From Azolla pinnata (Eukaryota > Streptophyta > Polypodiopsida > Salviniales > Salviniaceae): DNA of 20,808 nucleotides. Of the stretch, positions 20,578 through 20,808 are shown piece by piece. The notes beneath the pieces were generated by a model, which saw nothing but the letters and a program-made list of their open reading frames with translations, had not been told where the DNA came from and did not search any database. Numbering within the stretch: position 1 is the stretch's first letter; each line of letters starts with the position of its first letter. A program made the position numbers and the translations under genes. The DNA is taken from positions 1 through 20,808 of the forward strand of contig JBBBWG010011402.1 in the NCBI GenBank assembly GCA_037176905.1, in the 5' to 3' direction.

Positions 20578-20808
20578 GAGAGCACAACCAAAGCAGAAGT
20601 TCTGCTTACGACGGAGGAAGCCACGAGCTGGCTCCTCGATTCGGGTGCATCCTACCACGTAACTCCGTTCCGGTCGCAGTTCCGATCGTATACGGTTCGA
20701 AATCTCGAACCTCTACGCGTCGGAAATTCGTAGCATTGTGCGGTCGTAGGCATCGGCTCCGTAGAGCTCAACCTCCCGGGTGGCTCTACGATTGTACTCC
20801 ACGATGTT
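20578..20808 (+). pseudogene. Ty1/copia protease region, truncated by window edge
   Basis: Plus-strand frame TTEEATSWLLDSGASYHVTPF (the aspartic protease DSGA at about 20638-20649), continuing VRNLEPLRVGNS, an in-frame TAG at 20731-20733, then AVVGIGSVELNLPGG and VLHDV to the window end. The WLLDSGAS.H.TP..S box followed by 'G....GIG.V' is diagnostic of copia gag-pol. The remaining pol genes, if present, lie past 20808. The stop shows this copy is probably inactive. The gag zinc knuckle normally found just upstream is not visible, so the left boundary with the TNP2 exon is unclear. Confidence 0.85.

Noticed and set aside
1..20808. CRISPR arrays, tRNA or rRNA genes
   Set aside because: No regularly spaced identical repeats with unique spacers, no tRNA box pair with cloverleaf, and no rRNA-like conserved segment were seen on reading both strands.

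Overview
The window looks like nuclear DNA of a land plant. It is AT-rich, has introns (GTAAGT...CAG), and is packed with decayed plant-type transposable elements: a Ty3/gypsy pol remnant, an L1-type LINE, two Ty1/copia remnants, a CACTA terminus and the C-terminal exons of a CACTA transposase. Nothing bacterial (operons, Shine-Dalgarno sites) is seen. I cannot name the species. All calls come from reading the sequence; no search was run.

Layout. 1-950: an AT microsatellite and unassigned, possibly LTR-derived sequence. 985-2075 (-): Ty3/gypsy RNase H and integrase remnant. 2160-2500 (-): LTR-like promoter with a TATA box, a perfect hairpin and a 42-43 bp tandem repeat carrying CATGCATG. 2504-5575 (-): a 3'-truncated LINE (ORF1 zinc knuckle, endonuclease, reverse transcriptase). 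5580-7900: AT-rich, no gene seen. 8190-8610: purine-rich minisatellite. 9022-9259: short inverted-repeat pair. 9941-10860 (-): Ty1/copia RNase H end with two internal tandem duplications.

The most interesting part is 11400-19384. A degenerate DUF7869-like gene (11400-13680, -), with D...D...D motifs suggesting an RNase H-fold transposase, stands back to back with a multi-exon gene (about 14090-17651, +). The latter joins a ParB/sulfiredoxin-like module to a beta-class DNA amino-methyltransferase module (ADIPYGF, then NPYKKP, then GTTLACAL). The roughly 400 bp between them hold five CATGCATG octamers and four tandem units with conserved dyad symmetry. A second spliced gene of unknown function follows (about 17780-18553, +), then GCGTCGCT subterminal repeats and a CACTA-type end (GTAGTAGTG) at 19384.

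20030-20531 (+) holds two spliced exons of a CACTA TNP2 C-terminal domain (DUF4216-like). 20578-20808 (+) is the protease region of another Ty1/copia element, cut by the window edge.

Working hypothesis: the divergent transposase-like and ParB-methyltransferase genes are cargo or core genes of one large DNA transposon, now decayed by stops and frameshifts. Only one terminus is visible, so this is unproven.
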